From the NCBI GenBank assembly GCA_033032865.1, contig JAWHQI010000266.1, positions 2,083,501-2,147,500 on the forward strand: a DNA stretch of 64,000 nucleotides, in the 5' to 3' direction. The stretch is from Dactylorhiza incarnata (taxonomy: Eukaryota; Streptophyta; Magnoliopsida; Asparagales; Orchidaceae). The notes beneath the pieces were generated by a model that ran no database searches, was not told the origin of the DNA, and worked only from the letters and a program-made list of their open reading frames with translations. Position 1 is the stretch's first letter, and each line of letters begins with the position of its first letter. The position numbers and the translations under genes were made by a program. Of this stretch, positions 34,405 through 45,507 are shown in pieces.

Positions 34405-35643
34405 GATGGAAGAATTCCAGGCGAACATGGCCAAACTGGAGGGTTTGCTGCAGACACCTACTCGGAAGTGTCCTCGCGAGGGCGACGATGTCGAAGAGTT
34501 CCTCGCGCCCAAGAAGAAGAAAACGCTCGCAAAAAAAGAAGCCGCAACCTGCTCCAACGGAGGATGTCGCTGATCCCTCCGTCGGTCAACGGGAGACTCC
34601 TGCGAGCACCCAGAGAATACTCGACGAGCTGGGCCTTGGTGGTGATGTCGAGCAACCAGCTCTCGAACCTTCTCTTCCTTCAGCACCACAGGTTCCCCCT
34701 GCGGCGGATCTTTCAGGGTCCTAGACCCATTCGCACCCAGAACACGCCTCCTCGTGAGGTCGGGACTTCGTACTCGCTTGCTAGGTTGTCGTCATTCCGG
34801 CTTTGCTTGCGATGATGACATTTTTCTCTATTTGCAGACCCGCTGACTACTGGAGCTCCTGGAGAGCATCTGGTCGTACCTCCTCTGCGATTAGCTCCTA
34901 TAATCGCGCTGGCATCCCAGTCGGGATCGCGAGTTGGTCGGTCTGTATGAATCAACTGCGGCCCTCAGGAGACATCGGCGGGGAAGCAAGTTCCCTCTGC
35001 GAGCGACAAACGACCTACTCCAGAGAAGAACTCGCAGCCTGGGACGAGCAATGCGCCTCTGCCTTCTGCGGACGATCAAGAGGGCCTTCCGGCGAGCGAC
35101 CCGCCTCCTCCGCCTACGGACACATCGCGATCAGCTCCTGCGAGCACCTCGCAGTTGCCCGCGGGCGGCCTTCCGCCGACACCTCCTTTGCCGCCAACAT
35201 CTACTGCTCCAGCCGACCTTCGTCCTTCGTCGGCATCGACCCTTTTGATCCCTCCTGTGGGATCATCGCGACGAGAGGGGATCAGGAGCTCCTCAGGTTT
35301 CTTTGCCCTAGGAGGGGGATGGCGACCACTGGATGGTCGCGGTAGGGGATACGCAGCCGACATTCCCAGGCGGCCTGGAATGTCGCCACCGCACTCGGCA
35401 CCAGCGGGAAGGGATCACCATGGGTGCTCCTTGTCAGGTCGGCGAGATGTCACCCACCGCAGCCCTTCTCCTCGTCGGGATCGGTCTCCTCACCGGGGTC
35501 GATCTCGCAGCCCTCGTCGCGAGGCGAGGACTGACGCTCCTCGAACTGGTAATTAGTCGCTTCTTCGTAGCCGCCATCTCTTTTTGCTCGAATTCTCGCT
35601 GACCATACGGTTATCTTCTCTATTAACAGCTCGCGCTTCTACT

Positions 35644-35699
<56 letters not shown>

Positions 35700-36125
35700 T
35701 GACGTCATCCGTCTCCCGCCCTGCGAGTATCAGGAGAAGAACGCTCGCACCTACATGGAGCTAGAGGCCAAGTTCGATCAGCTGGCCATCTGTGAGCCTC
35801 ATCGCCGCATCTCCGCGTTGGAGATGCGAATAGCGAAGCTTGAGGAATTCGAGGCACGGCTGGTCGGCGCGGAATCTCGCTTCTACTTGATCAATGAGCT
35901 GGAGCGATGATTAAAACATCGCCAGTAGCTCCATCATGAGGAGCTGGTCAGCATGCGGACGAGCATGAGCTCGGCGGGAAGGCTGGCGAGGATCGAGGAT
36001 CAGCTCTGTAGGAGCAAGGACGTGATGTTTGTGGCCTCCGAGCATTTCAAGCGTGTGCGCAGCATAGGCTGGGTCGGGCGACATCCTCAGCTTTTGGACC
36101 AGCACGCAAACACTTTTGGGCCTCA
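34405..36125 (+). pseudogene. Opposite-strand unit 1: Pro- and Arg/Ser-rich, coiled-coil protein
   Basis: I recognise no named family. From the ATG at 34405 a lysine-rich segment (LAPKKKKTLAKKEA) is followed, across frame changes, by PAPTEDVADPSVGQRETP. A long Pro/Ser/Ala-rich frame (about 34985-35556) ends in an SR-like stretch (RRDRSPHRGRSRSPRREA). An intron fits at about 35550-35630: donor CTG/GTAATTAG, acceptor TTAACAG. The next exon holds a 49-G run read as polyglycine and then a coiled coil (YMELEAKFDQLAICEPHRR, ALEMRIAKLEEFEARL) with a TGA at 35908. Several stops and shifts are present. The unit is on the strand opposite to the Tat pol, in the 3' part of that element, so it is best read as an element-borne antisense gene, now decayed. 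Confidence 0.5.
35646..35694 (+). repeat. 49-base poly-G tract
   Basis: Forty-nine consecutive G residues. The length is likely to vary between molecules and may be affected by assembly. Confidence 0.9.
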
Positions 36126-36478
36126 ATAGCTTTTTTTCATCTTTTTCTTTGTTGAGTGATCGCCTTTGGAGACTATGTAAACAAACTCTTTCATTCTAAT
36201 TGTAATATTATTTGGCGAGTATTGAATCTCGCCTTTGATTTCTTGTCTTGCTTTTTGCGATGATGTTTTCATTGTGTCTTCTTCAAATTGTTGTGAGTAT
36301 TGATGCTAGATCGGCGTGCAGACTCGGCGAGCTTCTATGTACTTCATGTAGGTCCTCGCGCGCTGAGGGTCGGCGATTCTTAAAGCGCAAAGCTGCCACG
36401 GTGACTTTTCAGGATGCTCATCATACCCTTCTTTCTAGTTGCGGCAGGCTGACCGATACCCCATCCCTTGCCTCCGCC

Positions 36479-36486
36479 TATAAATA
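36479..36486 (+). promoter_or_regulatory. TATA box of opposite-strand unit 2
   Basis: CCTATAAATAAGGGG, a strong plant TATA match, lies 134 bp upstream of the ATG at 36620. Confidence 0.6.
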
Positions 36487-36619
36487 AGGGGTTGGTACGT
36501 ATTCATTACGCTATCAGCGACTTGCCCCTTTTTCTTGCGAGTATCCTCCTTTGCCTTCTTTCTCGCTGTTAATACTCCCTCTTTCTTCTGGCTTTTTTGC
36601 TTCTTGTGCTTATCTTGTG

Positions 36620-38491
36620 ATGACTGATGAAGTTGCTGCTCGGCGAGCCGGTCAGGCAAGGAACTTCGTTGCGGCGACGTTCAAGAAGTTGATCTCAGTG
36701 CAGAAGGATCTGGACGACTTCAAAGAGAAGTTCCTTCCCGAAGGATACTTGGTCAGGCTTCCTCGCCAAAGCGAGCGACTAAACACCTTCCTGGAGGGCG
36801 AGGTCATCTTCCCGATCCGCCACTTTGAGGTTGGCTTGCGACTTCCCTTGTGGCCGGAGTTTCGTCAGATTCTTCGCTACTATGGGATAGTCCCCGCCCA
36901 GATAAACCCGAACAGGATGGCGATGATCGTCGACTTCCTCTGCTTCCTGCGAGAAGAGAAGATCGTCTTCGATCTTTCAGTCTTTAGGAGAATCTTCTCC
37001 TTCATGGCGACTGGCGAGGGAGTCATCTTCCTGTGCAGCCACATCTGCACGTTGGTCGGCACGACGAACAAGAACCCATCGCTGGGGCGAGTTGATAGTC
37101 GTCGTGGGCGGCGACTTCGAAGACATTCCTCGCCGATCCCAGCAGCCGCCTGACACCGTCTTCGTCACTCCCTTCCTTGAGGGACCTAGGGAGAAGCTCT
37201 TCAGTGCTTTCCGAGGTCGGCAGTTCGACATGGTCTTCTGGCGACAACGAGTCAACGAGCTTCAATGGGTCTTCCCGGGTGAAGGTATATTGTTGAGCGA
37301 GTATCCATTATACTCGCGTTTTGGGGTGTTATGCTTATTTGGCGACTAATCATTATCTTCTCGCTTCTGCGGCTACTCGCATCCTTCCGCGCGAGCCTCT
37401 CCCCATGGTGAAAGAGACAGGTCCTTCTCGGGAGGGCGCGGGGATTCCACCGCGGGATGATGAGGGGTTGTCGGTATCCCCCATTGATTTGGCATAGGTC
37501 CCCGATGGATACCGTCGAGAAGGCGGGTTCCTCGCGGAAGAGGAAGGAGAACGGAAAGATCAAGGCCGGGGTCCAGGAGCCCGTGAGGAAGAAGGAGATC
37601 GCGAGCATGGATCTCGGAGGGAAGGCGGATCCTGCGGAGACTGGCGAGCCTGACCTTCATCCCAACTTTGGGGAAGGGGTGCGCGGCGAGGATGCCTATG
37701 GTCGCCCGCTGGTGACCTGGGCGGAGCGCGCGCACGAGGTGACCCTTAGCACCAATCTGCCCGCTTGGTCGGAGGATTGGGAGGACAGAGGCGAGGCGTT
37801 CGACGTCATGTTCGCCCTCTATGGTCGCGCGGACGCCGAGTCGCTCCAGGAGGTCTCGGCCGAATATCTCGCCCACCAAACCTCGCGCTCGCTCCTGGGA
37901 TCGGCGGAGCTCGGCCATCAAACCGTGAGGAGCCTACTCGCCTATGAAGAGCGGGTCAAAGTGCTGAGTAGGACCATCCTCACTCTCGGGCCAAAAGCCG
38001 TCAAGTGCAAGGCTTAAGAGTTACTCGCGACCTGATTGAAATACTTCCTCCTTGTTGTTATTCACCACTTGCCGACTATCAGGCTAACGACTATCTATCA
38101 TGCTCGCAGGATGCCGAGATCGAAACGGCGAAGAAGATGTCGCAGCTAGAGAAGGAGCTGGAGGACACCCGGGCAGCCCTGGAGGCCGCTCACGTGAAGA
38201 TCGCCGAGCTGGAAACTCGCCTTGTCGAGCAACAGCCTTCAGCGGCGGGTCGTTCCCTTGTGGGGAAGCAACTCAGGATTCACGGCGACGAGATGTCGGG
38301 GACGAGCAACCGGGAATGTTATCTTGAGCAGGTTGAGAGCCGACGGCCACTTAGTGCCTGAGGCGATGAACTTGACAGTGATGGATATCATCCCGGCACT
38401 ACTCGCCGAGGAGTCCACTTCTCCTACTCGCGCTCTATCTCCTCAGTCAAGCGATGATAAGGATGAAGATTCCGAGGACGAAGAGGGCTGA
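36620..38491 (+). pseudogene. Opposite-strand unit 2: Transposase_28 (PF04195)-type protein
   Basis: From the ATG at 36620 (MTDEVAARRAGQARNF), the first about 150 residues match the plant domain called putative gypsy-type transposon (PF04195), with FEVGLRLPLWPEFRQILRYY and FDLSVFRRIFSF. A frameshift near 37085 moves coding to another frame (LIVVVGGDFEDIPRR, VFWRQRVNELQWVFPG). A probable intron follows at about 37285. A second charged block runs 37500-38017 (RPLVTWAERAHEVTLS). After an intron ending TGCTCGCAG at 38109, a coiled coil follows (MSQLEKELEDTRAALEAAHV). The end is acidic (DDKDEDSEDEEG). The domain is known from extra, often antisense, ORFs of Tat-lineage elements; function is unknown. 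Some apparent breaks may be introns. Confidence 0.65.
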
Positions 38492-39035
38492 GGACGAGGG
38501 TGGCGATGAAGAGAGGACCGTCGACATCAAGGATGATGGAGAGGAAGACGGAGACACCGATGATGACGAAGATCTTGGCTAGGACAATGGAGGTGATGAT
38601 GACGCCTAGTCGGCAGAGCCCCTTTTTGTCCACCCTGTCAGACTTGTAAAAATTTTTGACAATATAATGCTCGCATATATATGAAAGGAAAGATATTTTT
38701 TGCTCTCTTGCTTTTCGTACTCGCATGCTTTGTGGAATTCGGTAGGCTCTTAGGCTCGAACGCGATGAGTGCTCATTAGGCTCATAGGCTCGAAGTGAGT
38801 TTGAGTGATCGTCGTCATGACAGGTGCGACTTTGAAAGATGCTCGTTATGATCGCCAAGCTTGCAATACTCACATAGATATGCTCGCGCTATGGAAACTC
38901 GCCTTCTTCACAAATTGATGATACTTGGACTGTGGGTGATACTCAGGGGGTCCCGTAAGACGCACACTCTCAAGGCTTCTACTCCACCTGGTGAGAAGCT
39001 TTTAGATATCATAACAATAGCAATAATAATGATAA
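38492..39035. other. 3' region of unit 2 and diverged satellite edge
   Basis: An acid-rich coding tail is followed by non-coding DNA with many ACTCGC/GCGAGT words. A diverged half-monomer of the 90-bp satellite occurs at about 38945-38995. Confidence 0.45.
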
Positions 39036-40165
39036 GGCAAGTAGGGAATGACAGTCGGGGGGTCCAAGGGGACACAATCCCGAGGCCTCCATCCCACTTC
39101 GTTGTTGGATGCCGAGAGAATTGACGAGTAGGGAATGACAGTCGGGGAGGTCCAAGGGGACACACCATCCCGAGGTCTCCATCCTACTTGGCTGCTGAAT
39201 GGTGAGAGAATTGACGAGTAGGGAATGATAGTCGGGGAGGTCCAAGGGGACACACCATCCCGAGGCCTCCATCCTACTTGGTTGTCGGATGTTGAGAGAA
39301 TTGACGAGTAGGGAATGACACTCTGAGAGGTTCAAGGGGACACACCATCCCGAGGTCTCCATCCTACTTTTTGTCGGATGCTGAGAGAATCGACGAGTAG
39401 GGAATGACAGTCGGGGAGGTCCAAGGGGACACACCATCCCGAGGCCTCGATCCTACTTGGCTGCCGGATGTTGAGAGAATCGACGAGTAGGGAATGACAG
39501 TCGGGGAGGTTCAAAGTGACACACAATCCCGAGACTTCCATCCTACTTGGCTGCAATAGTAAGGAATGACAGTCGGGGAGGTCCAAGGGGACACACAATC
39601 CCGAGGCCTCTATCCCACTTCGTTGTTGGATGTCGAGAGAATTAACGCGTAGAGAATGACAGTAGGGGAGGTCCAAGGGGACACACCATCCCGAGGTCTC
39701 CATCCTACTTGGTTGTTGGATGCTGAGAGAATTGACGAGTAGGGAATGACAGTCGAGGAGGTCCAAGGGGACACACCATCCCGAGGCCTCCATCCTACTT
39801 GGCTGCCGGATGCTGAGAGAATTGACGAGTAGGGAATGACAGTCGGAGAGGTCCAAGGAGACACACCATCCCGAGGCCTCCATCCTACTTAGCTGCCGGA
39901 TGCTGAGAGAATCGATGAGTAGGGAATGACAGTCGGGGAGGTCCAAGGGGACACACCATCCCGAGGCCTACATCCTACTTGGCTGCCGGATGCTGAGAGA
40001 ATCGACGAGTAGGGAATGACAGTCGGGGAGGTCCAAAGCGACACACCATCCCGAGACCTCCATCCTACTTGGTTGCCGGATGATGAGAGAACTGACGTGT
40101 AGGGAATGACAGTCGGGGAGGTCCAAGGGGACACACCATCCCGAGGCCTCCATCCTACTTCGCTG
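39036..40165. repeat. 90-bp satellite array, ~12 monomers
   Basis: Monomers contain GTAGGGAATGACAGTCGGGG and CACACCATCCCGAGGCCTCC. Spacing between GAGTAGGG words is 89-90 bp at 39126, 39216, 39306, 39395, 39485, 39647, 39737, 39827, 39917, 40007 and 40097. One monomer near 39560 is shortened. Because 90 is a multiple of three, several long minus-strand open frames of a 30-residue peptide repeat arise; I do not call them genes. Confidence 0.95.
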
Positions 40166-40755
40166 TTTTTGGTTCCTGAAGAGTTTTCATCCTGTTACTC
40201 AACAATCAGAGGGGGTTAACCACACTAACTCATATGATTGGAAGAAATGACAGTAAACTTAGGCTTTGTCGTAAGCTTTCAGCCCTTTGAGGGTAAATGA
40301 CACCATTATACAAGGGTCCCTCGGTCAATTAAATCGGTCATCTCTTCTTCGAGTTAGGAGGTCGGCGTCCAGACTTTTTCCTAATAATCTCTCCAGTCTG
40401 ATGAGAAATGCGATCGGGGGGTCACTCGGCCAACATGCAAGGGGGGAGCTGATCTCGATCGTCAATACAGAGGCTTGGTCTTAGGAAAATTCGCTCACCC
40501 GATGCACTGTCCTATAACCCGTCCTGGTTTTACGAGAGTCAAGTCGGAGGCCCGTATCACAACCTGTCGTGGAGATCAATTTCATCTACTCTCTTCCTTT
40601 TTTTTAAAACACTTGCTGAAAGAGAAAAATGACTCACGCAATCTCATGTTTCAGGGGGTGAAGAATTTATTTATGCAAAATAAATACACAGATGAGGGAT
40701 ATACACAATCCCGTTAGGGATAGAACCTTTTCAGGTCATCACCGCTCCAGGTATT
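40166..40755 (-). other. 3' non-coding interior of the Tat element
   Basis: The segment lies between the pol stop and the satellite on the minus strand. No domain was recognised. Confidence 0.45.
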
Positions 40756-42318
40756 TCAAAGCAGCACCCCTTCGTGATTCTGCAGACGATATCCTCCAGT
40801 TATTAGTGACTCATGGACGATGAAAGACCCTTCCCAATTTGGGTTAAGCTTTCCGATAGCGGATGCTCTTCCTGCCGCATCTACTTTCTTCAGGACGAGG
40901 TCGCCTGCTTGGAACTGCTTGATGTGGACGTGCTTGTCAAAGTACTTCGTCATTCGTCTCTTCATCTCTTCCTGCCGAGTCGAGGCTAGGTCTCGAAGTT
41001 CTTCGATGTATTTGAGAGAGAGCCTCTGAGCCTCTTCATTCTCTAGCCGTCATTCCTCATTTCCATCTTCTGTCGCAACCACTCAAGGACTTCTGACCTC
41101 GAACTCCACTAGGATAAGAGCTTCGGACCCGTGAGATAGCTTAAAAGGAGTTTCTCCCGTGGCTGAATTGGGAGTGGTCCTCAGAGACCATAGAACCGAA
41201 GGGAGCTGCTCCGCCCAGTTCCCTTTTAAGTTCTCGACTTTCTTCTTCAGGAGGTTGATGACTAGCTTGTTGGCTTCTTCCACTTGCTCGTTGCTCCGAG
41301 GATGGTGCACTGAGGCAAACCGAAGATCGGTTCCCAGCTGCTTGCAGAAGTCCTCCAACTCCAAGCTGGCAAATTACGGGTCGTTGTCGGTGACGATGGC
41401 GAGGGGGATCCTGAACCTGCAGGCAATTTCCCCCCCCAGATGAAGTTCTTCACGATTTGAGAGGTGGTCTTGGCCAGAGCCTTGGCCTCTATCCACTTGC
41501 AGAAGTAGTCGATCATGACAAGAACGAAATTCCTATGGCCGCTAGCTTGGGGGAAAAGGCCTATTAGATCCATTCCCCAGATAGCGAACGGCCACTGGGC
41601 CATGATCGAACGAAGCTGCTGGGCTGACTGCAACTGGAGAGAAGCGAATAGCTGGCACTTCTGACATCTCTTCGAGAAATCTTCGGCATCCTTTCAGATG
41701 GTTGGCCAGAAGTAACTTTGTCTCAGGATTCTTTGCTCTAGAGTGCGAGTTCCCGAATGGCTTCCGAATTCTCCGGAATGGATCTCCTCCAGAACTCGAG
41801 GTACTTCGGCTTCTGGAACGCATCTGGCCAAGGGGCCCGAGATGGTCTTGCGATATAGCTCCCTGTTATGCAATAAGTAGTGAGTTGCCTTATATCTGAA
41901 CTTCCTTTGATCTCCACCGCCTGATGGGAGTTGACCGGTAGTCAGGAATGTTGTGAATGGATCTATCCAAGAAAGGCGATGCTCGATCTCCATCATCTCC
42001 CCTTCTTCGATGGATAGCTAAAACAGCTCGGTGATTGTTCCTCCGACCCTCAGACCATACTTGGCCAAACGGCCTATCGCTGAATTCTCCTCTCTTGGCA
42101 CGTGCTCGACGAAGAAGGATTGGAAGCCTCCGATCAGCCCTTTAACATTGATCAGGTATCTTTGCAGGATGGCGTCGCGTACTTCGAACTCTCCTCGGAT
42201 CTGCGAAGAGACCACCTTCGAATCAGTAAAAGCTCGAATGTCCTGGATTCCCAACTCCTTGGCAAGACGCAGGCCTGCCACTATGGCCTCGTACTCTGCT
42301 AGATTGTTCGTGACACAC
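40756..42318 (-). pseudogene. Tat-lineage Gypsy RNase H-integrase, truncated
   Basis: Coding runs leftward. An RNase H of the Tat type is cut at its N-terminus by the LINE at 42322 (NLAEYEAIVAGLRLAKELGI, FTDSKVVSSQI). A linker typical of Tat pol follows (EIEHRLSWIDPF). The integrase zinc domain has EIHSGEFGSHSG and CQKCQLFAS. The core shows WGMDLIGLFP and IVTDNDP, then a TAA, and HPRSNEQVEEANK as the third catalytic block. A frameshift falls in an 8-C run near 41440. The C-terminal domain (FQAGDLVLKKVDAAGRAS, NWEGSFIVHESL) ends at 40756, in another frame from about 41080. Gag, protease, RT and the 5' LTR are absent from the window. Confidence 0.88.
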
Positions 42319-42321
42319 GAA

Positions 42322-42655
42322 ACTGGATAAAATTAGGAATGAATGTATCAGGGATAAGACGAGAGTGGCACAAATTGCAGAGAAGATGCGAGAAGCTCGG
42401 CTGAGATGGTTTGGACACGTACAAAGGAGACCATTAGAGGCACCTGTTAGGCATTGTGAGAGTATAGTCACTAGGCATGTTAAACGGGGGAGGGGTAGAC
42501 CAATGAAGACTTGGAATGAAACTATAAGGAAAGACATGATGTACTTAGGCATGAGTGAGATTATGACTAAAGATATGGCACAATGGCGACAGAGGATCCA
42601 TATAGCCGACCCCACTATAGTGGGATACAGGCTTGAGTGTTGTTGTTGTCGTGTC
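42322..42655 (+). pseudogene. LINE 3' tail (RTE-like), 5'-truncated
   Basis: Open frame [60 protein letters not shown] and [18 protein letters not shown], ending in a GTTGTTGTTGTC tail. It adjoins the cut in the Tat RNase H. It is longer and better preserved than the copy at 33072-33318. On the minus strand the same segment opens a spurious 130-codon frame. Confidence 0.78.
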
Positions 42656-43195
42656 TATGGATTGACAATCAATTGTTTTATAACCTCTATCGATAAAAGA
42701 ATAGGGTGTGATGGTCGACATAAAAATATCTAATGATGGATTCCATTGAGTGTTGAAAACAATCGCATGTTGCTCTGATTGATTCATTTTGTGGTAAAAT
42801 ATATAAATGTTATTGCTAGCGTTTCACTTGTTGTTCACCTCGATCCTTATAAACCATGAAACTGTTCAAGTCTCCTGAGTTAAATTAATAAATATCTCTT
42901 ATGACCTAAATATATTGTGAAATCTACATGGATGTCCATCCAATAATTCTCCAACTTAGTTATCACGTGTATGGGTAGACGTCATGCAAGGTGTAATTTT
43001 CCTTATATTATCATGTATTAAACAAAGATCCGCTACCATTCTATTATAATAGCGAGCATATTGAATACGTTCAAGATAACTACTTGTGGAGTTTTCGAAG
43101 TCAACACTAAAATGTTCACTAGAATTTTCTAAGTCTTCATTGTTATCTCGCGTTCCAATGTCACTATCGAATACTCTGCATGACCCGTGCTACCA
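42656..43195. other. No recognisable feature
   Basis: AT-rich DNA between the LINE tail and the outer Copia remnant. Confidence 0.4.
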
Positions 43196-43956
43196 ACACC
43201 ACCTGCACCACCTCCTCTAAGCGTTACACTCATCGTCCTCGCTCAGATGCCCTGGGACAATTACCCACTCCTGATGACGCTCCTCGACCAGTTGATCTGA
43301 CTGCGGCTCCCACCTAGGATGTACTCCCCACTACAGCTCATCATCTCTCTCATTATGTATCCTTTCACAGCTTATCTCTAGACTTCCCAGGTTTGCGGAC
43401 CCACTGTCTTATATTCTCCCCTCCCTCTTCTGTGCAGGAGGCTCTCCAGCATCCGGGGTAGTGGGTCGTAATGGACGATGAAATGGTTTCCCTTTGGGGT
43501 AATCAAACGTGGGACCTTGTTTCCCTTCATCCTGGCCAATCTGTGTGGGGTGTAAATGGGTCTTCACGGTTAAGCACCGTCATGATGGAACGGTTGAGCG
43601 CCTCAAAGCCTGTCTTATGGCTCGCGGTTTCACTTAACAATATAGTCTCAACTATGAAAAGACATTTTTTCTAGTCGCTAAGCTGAATATAATATGGGTA
43701 TTGATATCCTTGGCGTCCATCGCCACTAGCAGTTGCTTGATATCAAGAATGCATTCCTTAATGACAATTCAGCAGAGACTATCTATATGCAGCAGCCACC
43801 TGGTTATGAAAACACGGGGAAGTCTCTTGTCGGCTGAGTCAAGAAATTTCTCTATGGCCTCAAGCAGTCCCCTCGAGCTTGTTTAACAAGTTTAGTAAAG
43901 TAATTCGGGCTTTTGATTTCACTCGGAGCCTAGCAAACTTCTCTTTATTTACTTGT
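43196..43956 (+). pseudogene. Outer Copia pol, left half (pre-RT and RT start), decayed
   Basis: A diverged homologue of the RT region of the inner Copia at 47.3-47.9 kb. It includes QEALQHPG with a stop, MDDEMVSLWGNQTWDLVSL, then frameshifts near 43550 and 43640, and further fragments of the FLNGD...QQPPGY block near 43760-43810. The frame is cut at 43956 by the inner Copia; the RT resumes at 54706 with [14 protein letters not shown]. The CTTGT duplication fixes the junction. Confidence 0.85.
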
Positions 43957-44140
43957 TGTTAGAAAAACCCATGTAATGGCCCATTCTGGAGCCCATTTGT
44001 TTTTTCTTATTTCTCTCTCTCCCTTTAGTCCCACATTGTGTATAAGGATTTCCTCTCTCTTTCTCCCTCCTATATATGTGTATTCATACATTGTATTTAA
44101 TATATAGAAGGAAATATACAAGGTCCTGTATTTTTCTACA
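43957..44140 (+). repeat. 5' LTR of inner Copia (184 bp)
   Basis: It starts TGTTAGAAAAACCCATGTAA and ends GTATTTTTCTACA, with TATATATG at 44071-44078 as promoter candidate. It matches the split 3' LTR nearly base for base. Confidence 0.95.
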
Positions 44141-44152
44141 TGGTATCAAAGC
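44141..44152 (+). promoter_or_regulatory. Primer binding site of inner Copia
   Basis: TGGTATCAAAGC directly follows the LTR; it differs by one base from the usual tRNA-Met site TGGTATCAGAGC. Confidence 0.9.
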
Positions 44153-44255
44153 GAGGTTCCTCTTTTCTCTGACCGCCGACCTCCCCGCCCTTCCGTGCGG
44201 TCTATTCCTTTTTTTTTACTGCAGCCCCTGCGGTCTCTCCTTTTTCTGACCACAA

Positions 44256-44867
44256 CCCCCCCCCCCCCCCCCCCTCCTGTGAGATCTCCTCTCCAGGCTC
44301 TGCTCCTCCTCATCGCTCTTATAGTTTCTCAGCCTGACAAGTGGGCCCCTCACTTCCGGCCTCTCCCGCTCTACGATCTCCCTCACAGACCGCCCGCGCT
44401 CTCCCTCTGCCGAGCTCTCCTCTAGCCGCGATCTCCTCTAGCCGAGCTCCCTGCGATCTCCTCTAGCCGCGATCTCCTCTGCGATCTCCCTATGTCGAGC
44501 TCTCCTCTAGTCGAGCACTCCTCGCAGACCGTCGAGCTCTCCTCTAGCCGTCAATCTCCTCTAGTCGCGATCTCTAGTCGCAGCGCCCTCTAATTGCAGC
44601 GGCCTCCCCTAATCGGAGCGCCCTCTAGTCGCAGCTCTCCTCTAACCGTAGCGCTCTCTTCTAACCGCAGCGGTATCCCCTTGTCGCAGCTCTCCTCTAA
44701 CCGCAGCGGTCTCTTCTAGTCGCAGCTCTCTTCTACCGCAGCGGTCTCCTCTAAATCGCAGCGCCTGCTAGCCGCGATCTCTAACCGCAGCAGTCCTCTC
44801 ACCGCACCTCCCTCCAGTCGCAGCGGTCTCCTCTCCTCTCCATCAGCCTTGCCATTCTCTCTCTACA
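44256..44867 (+). repeat. Leader minisatellite and C-run of inner Copia
   Basis: A 19-C run (44256-44274) is followed by a non-coding leader in which CTCCTCTAGCCGCGAT, CTCTAGTCGCAG and related words recur irregularly from about 44405 to 44830. Confidence 0.75.
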
Positions 44868-45497
44868 ATGGGTTCCTCCAATGATCCCTTCGTGCATGCC
44901 GATGGGCAGACCGCTACCTCCCCTGCAGCTCGTCTGCTTCCCACTCATGAACTACGCGACGAGTTAAGGATCACCACCATCTCACTCACTGGAAAGAAGA
45001 ACTTCATTGAATGGGTGCATTCCGTCCGTAGGGTGCTCCAGTCTAAAGGACTTCTGCACCATCTCACTAGGTATGCTCCTTCTACACCTCCGGAAGACTG
45101 GCTACGTGACGATGGCCGAGTTCAGACTTGGCTTCTCAACTCCCTTGATAGCGAACCTTACAGAATGGCTATGTATCACGAGACGACCAAGGCAATGTGG
45201 GATGAGCTTCATTCCCTATATTCCGGCAAGGACAGTCTCCAGCACCTCTATGACATTATCACGGATCTTCAGACTCTTGACACTGGTGGTGCATCCGACT
45301 TGACCTCTTTTGTTGCTCAGGCTAAGACACTGGCCGAAGCCTGGATCCAACATCAGCCCGCTACTACGGATCTCGCTGCCCAACGTGCCCAGAAGGAAGC
45401 AGTTTGTATTGCCATGAGATGGCTCGTGTCCCGCCTCATCTTCAGAGCATTCGAGCTCAGATCCTCTCATCTGCTGCTACTCCCTCTCTCTCTCTGA
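44868..45497 (+). pseudogene. Inner Copia gag, N-terminal part
   Basis: ATG at 44868 (MGSSNDPFVHADGQ). It matches the plant Copia gag (UBN2/Retrotran_gag type): LTGKKNFIEWVHSVRRVLQS, then MAMYHETTKAMWDELHSLYS and FVAQAKTLAEAW. A frameshift near 45410-45490 truncates it, and gag continues in another frame from about 45500. Confidence 0.85.
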
Positions 45498-45507
45498 TGT
45501 ATGCTCC

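Noticed and set aside
39002..40153. Overlapping minus-strand frames with a 30-residue peptide repeat
   Set aside because: They follow from the 90-bp satellite period being a multiple of three; frames are open in more than one register.
39036..40165. Possible CRISPR array
   Set aside because: The repeats are directly adjacent with no unique spacers, and the context is a plant retrotransposon.
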